DNA of 64,000 bases from HXMU1420-13 sp965228545 (GTDB lineage: Bacteria > Bacteroidota > Rhodothermia > Balneolales > Balneolaceae), in NCBI GenBank assembly GCA_965228545.1, contig OZ245822.1, positions 992,001 through 1,056,000 of the forward strand. Direction: 5' to 3'. Within the stretch, counting starts at the first letter, position 1, and every line of letters starts with the position of its first letter. Shown one piece after another: positions 61,420 through 64,000 of this stretch. The notes beneath the pieces were generated by a model that was given only the letters and a program-made list of their open reading frames with translations, was not told the origin of the DNA and searched no databases. The position numbers were made by a program, and so were the translations under genes.

Positions 61420-64000
61420 TTACATATTTCGACGATATTGACCACCAACTTCGTAGAGAGCGTGGGAAATCTGTCCGAGTGAGGCTACTTTTACCGTTTC
61501 CATCAACTCTTCGAAGAGATTGCCGTTATTTCTGGCTACTTCTTTCAATCGGTTGATTGCTTTCCCAGCTTCTTCCTCATTCCGTTTCCAGAATAATTCC
61601 AGGTTTTCGACCTGTTGTTTTTTCTCTTCTTCCGTTGATCGGATTAATTCTATCGGATCCTGATCTTCTTCGGATTTGTCGTTCAGGAAGGTATTCACAC
61701 CGATGATCGGTAACTCACCCGAATGCTTTTTGCTTTCGTAGTACAAACTTTCATCCTGTATTTTACCACGCTGATACATGCTTTCCATAGCGCCCAGCAC
61801 ACCACCTCGTTCCGTAATTCGATCGAACTCTGTAAGAATGGCTTCTTCAACTAAATCGGTAAGTTCGGTGAGGAAGTACGAGCCCTGATTGATGTTCTCA
61901 TTTTTAGCCGTTCCCAATTCTCTGTTAATGATCATTTGGATAGCCAATGCTCTGCGCACCGACTCCTCAGTTGGCGTGGTAATTGCTTCATCATAAGCAT
62001 TGGTATGCAGTGAGTTACAATTATCATAAATAGCTAACAAAGCTTGCAGTGTGGTACGAATATCATTGAACTGAATTTCCTGCGCATGCAACGAACGCCC
62101 ACTTGTTTGAATATGATATTTCAGCTTTTGAGAGCGATCATTAGCCCGATATTTATTTTTCATGGCAATGGCCCAAATACGTCGGGCTACCCTTCCTATC
62201 ACGGCATATTCAGGATCAAGTCCGTTACTGAAAAAGAAGGAAAGGTTGTGAGCAAAGTCATCCACATTTAAACCTCGAGCTAAATAATATTCTACAAAGG
62301 TAAATCCATTCGCCAAGGTAAATGCGGCTTGAGTAATGGGGTTTGCGCCTGCTTCGGCAATATGATAACCGGAAATGGACACCGAGTAATAGTTTCGAAC
62401 GTTGTGTTCGGTGAAATACGACTGAATATCTCCCATCATTTTTAACGCAAACTCAGTACTGAAAATACACGTGTTTTGCGCCTGATCTTCTTTCAATATA
62501 TCAGCCTGTACCGTTCCGCGAACTACGCTCAGCGCTTTGGCTTTTATATTTTGATAGGTTTCTGCATCCAACAGTGCGTCACCACTCAATCCGAGCAATC
62601 CAAGTCCGAATCCATCGTTTCCGGCAGGAAGTCCATTGGCATACACCGGCTGCGATACTCCACGTTCTTCGAAATATTCAGCAATCTTCTTTTGAGCAGA
62701 TTCCCATTTACCTTCCTGCTTCAAATATCGCTCCACTTCCTGATCAATCACGGTGTTCATGAACATAGCAAGAATCATGGGAGCAGGACCGTTGATAGTC
62801 ATTGAAACCGATGTAGTTGGAGCCGTTAGCTCAAAACCTGAATAAAGCTTTTTCATGTCATCGAGCGTGCAAATACTTACGCCCGAGTTTCCGATTTTTC
62901 CGTAAATATCAGGGCGGAATCCCGGATCTTCCCCATAGAGGGTAACGGAATCGAAAGCGGTTGAAAGTCGAGCAGCAGGCAAGCCCTCGCTCACGTAATG
63001 AAATCGTTTGTTGGTTCTTTCCGGAGTTCCTTCACCTGCAAACATTCTAGTTGGATCTTCCCCCTCTCGTTTGAATGGAAAAACCCCGGCTGTGTACGGA
63101 AAATATCCGGGCAGATTTTCTTTGAGTGCAAATTTTAAACGCTCGCCTGAGTGTTTGGTACTCGGAATTGCAACCCGACGAATTTTGAGCCCGCTCAACG
63201 ACTCATGGTACAACTTATTCGAGAATTTTCGTCCTCGCACTTCTACTTCAAGTTCATCCTGTGCGTATTGATTTGCAAGTTCATCCCAGCCCTCAAGAAT
63301 GCGCTTGGGCAACAAATCGAGTTGGTCTTCCCACTTCGATTTTAACTTCGATAGTTGACTGAGCACTTCACTTTTACTTTCACCCTCCCAATCATTTAGC
63401 TGATTTAGTGTTCCTTTTACTTCATCCCACTTGGAGGCAATTTCGACTTGTTGTTCTGTCCAGGTGTGGTAATCGCGAATGGTTTCTGAAATCTCTGATA
63501 AATATCGAACTCGCTTTCCGGGAATGATGGCCTGACTTCGAATATCTTCAGATGGCTCAGAGTTCACATAAATCTTCTTCTCCCAATCTAACCCGTACTT
63601 TGAGTTTATGCGATCCACCAACGCACTGAACAAGCGATTTACACCTTCATCATTAAACTGCGCCGCAATAGTCGGGAATACCGGCATTGTAGCGGGATCA
63701 GCGTGCCATTGCCCTGAATTACGCTGCATTTGCTTGCGCACATCCCGAAGTGCGTCCATAGCGCCCTTTTTCTCGAATTTATTCAATACTACAACATCAG
63801 CAAGATCCAGCATATTGATTTTCTCTAACTGCGTAGCTGCGCCGTATTCGCTGGTCATCACATACATAGAAATATCGGTGAGATCTACGATTTCTGTCCC
63901 ACTTTGCCCAATTCCACTCGTTTCAACAATAATCAGATCAAAACCAGCTGATTTATAAAGTGCAATAACCGCTTCCAATGCTTCGCTGGTGGAACGATTA
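61420..64000 (-). CDS. icmF: Fused isobutyryl-CoA mutase (IcmF), 5' end beyond window
   Basis: At least 860 residues on the minus strand, open to the right edge, so the N-terminus is missing. The visible part has the end of a MeaB-like G-protein domain (NRSTSEALEAVI, FDLIIVETSGIGQSGTEI, VVLNKFEKKGAMDAL) and then the mutase barrel with AGEGTPERTNKRFHYVS, TSVSMTINGPAPMIL, and NYYSVSISGYHIAEAGANP. This order fits IcmF, in which an N-terminal B12-binding domain, lying outside the window, precedes the G-domain. It interconverts isobutyryl- and butyryl-CoA, or relatives, with adenosylcobalamin. Confidence 0.9.
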   Translation of the reverse strand, partial: NRSTSEALEAVIALYKSAGFDLIIVETSGIGQSGTEIVDLTDISMYVMTSEYGAATQLEKINMLDLADVVVLNKFEKKGAMDALRDVRKQMQRNSGQWHADPATMPVFPTIAAQFNDEGVNRLFSALVDRINSKYGLDWEKKIYVNSEPSEDIRSQAIIPGKRVRYLSEISETIRDYHTWTEQQVEIASKWDEVKGTLNQLNDWEGESKSEVLSQLSKLKSKWEDQLDLLPKRILEGWDELANQYAQDELEVEVRGRKFSNKLYHESLSGLKIRRVAIPSTKHSGERLKFALKENLPGYFPYTAGVFPFKREGEDPTRMFAGEGTPERTNKRFHYVSEGLPAARLSTAFDSVTLYGEDPGFRPDIYGKIGNSGVSICTLDDMKKLYSGFELTAPTTSVSMTINGPAPMILAMFMNTVIDQEVERYLKQEGKWESAQKKIAEYFEERGVSQPVYANGLPAGNDGFGLGLLGLSGDALLDAETYQNIKAKALSVVRGTVQADILKEDQAQNTCIFSTEFALKMMGDIQSYFTEHNVRNYYSVSISGYHIAEAGANPITQAAFTLANGFTFVEYYLARGLNVDDFAHNLSFFFSNGLDPEYAVIGRVARRIWAIAMKNKYRANDRSQKLKYHIQTSGRSLHAQEIQFNDIRTTLQALLAIYDNCNSLHTNAYDEAITTPTEESVRRALAIQMIINRELGTAKNENINQGSYFLTELTDLVEEAILTEFDRITERGGVLGAMESMYQRGKIQDESLYYESKKHSGELPIIGVNTFLNDKSEEDQDPIELIRSTEEEKKQQVENLELFWKRNEEEAGKAINRLKEVARNNGNLFEELMETVKVASLGQISHALYEVGGQYRRNM

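Noticed and set aside
1..64000. CRISPR arrays, tRNA and rRNA genes
   Set aside because: No regularly spaced repeats and no recognisable tRNA or rRNA segments were seen on reading, though a covariance scan was not possible.

Overview
The window looks like a chromosomal segment of a Balneolota/Bacteroidota-type marine bacterium. The evidence is an AT-rich coding background, TTG starts and few strong Shine-Dalgarno sites, plus family content: DUF5777 barrel with YceI and cytochrome c, DUF2723 membrane protein, HMA-AraC copper regulator, HPF-HprK, TonB receptor, and IcmF fused mutase. The taxon is inferred from gene content only. I saw no rRNA, tRNA or CRISPR array.

Layout. 1-2.3 kb: HD hydrolase and a cytochrome c/YceI/DUF5777 envelope operon. 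2.3-5 kb: minus-strand two-component operon with DUF2752 and TM2 membrane proteins. 5-11.6 kb: small envelope and stress genes (CspA, PagL-like deacylase, cyclophilin, MsrB, a pentapeptide-like repeat outer-membrane protein) and a wrecked voltage-gated ion-channel gene. 11.7-13.8 kb: five tandem paralogous lipoproteins. 13.9-19.4 kb: NSS transporter, DUF2723, YbeY. 19.5-25.6 kb: MarR-controlled RND efflux operon whose adaptor gene has a one-base frameshift. 25.7-40 kb: DUF445, subtilase, an FAD/Rieske oxidoreductase pair, YajQ, CoA-binding protein, FKBP, rRNA methyltransferase, TonB receptor, TPR protein. 40-46.8 kb: copper regulator and CopA ATPase, then a candidate carotenoid hydratase/glycosyltransferase/acyltransferase set. 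46.9-50.2 kb: XerC-type recombinase, HPF, HprK, M23 peptidase.

50.66 to about 58.1 kb, with degraded remains to 60.2 kb, is the outstanding region: an integron gene-cassette array with no integrase in the window (a CALIN). The cassettes are plus-oriented, and each of the first six starts with a TTRRRY-like end whose reverse complement recurs as the R'' box of its own attC. They carry small unknown proteins, a PUA/EVE-like protein, a gene-poor cassette and toxin-antitoxin pairs. Two unrelated IS110-superfamily elements each sit inside an attC. The first (IS110 group) has an upstream noncoding end that folds by eye as a two-loop bridge RNA. Its target loop carries guides matching the attC stem on both sides of the insertion point, and its second loop carries segments matching the element's own ends. 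This looks like an RNA-guided transposon programmed to attack integron recombination sites. The second is IS1111-like with subterminal inverted repeats.

60.3-64 kb returns to core metabolism: a sarcosine/N-methyltryptophan oxidase-like protein and the 3' part of an isobutyryl-CoA mutase fusion (IcmF) running off the right edge.
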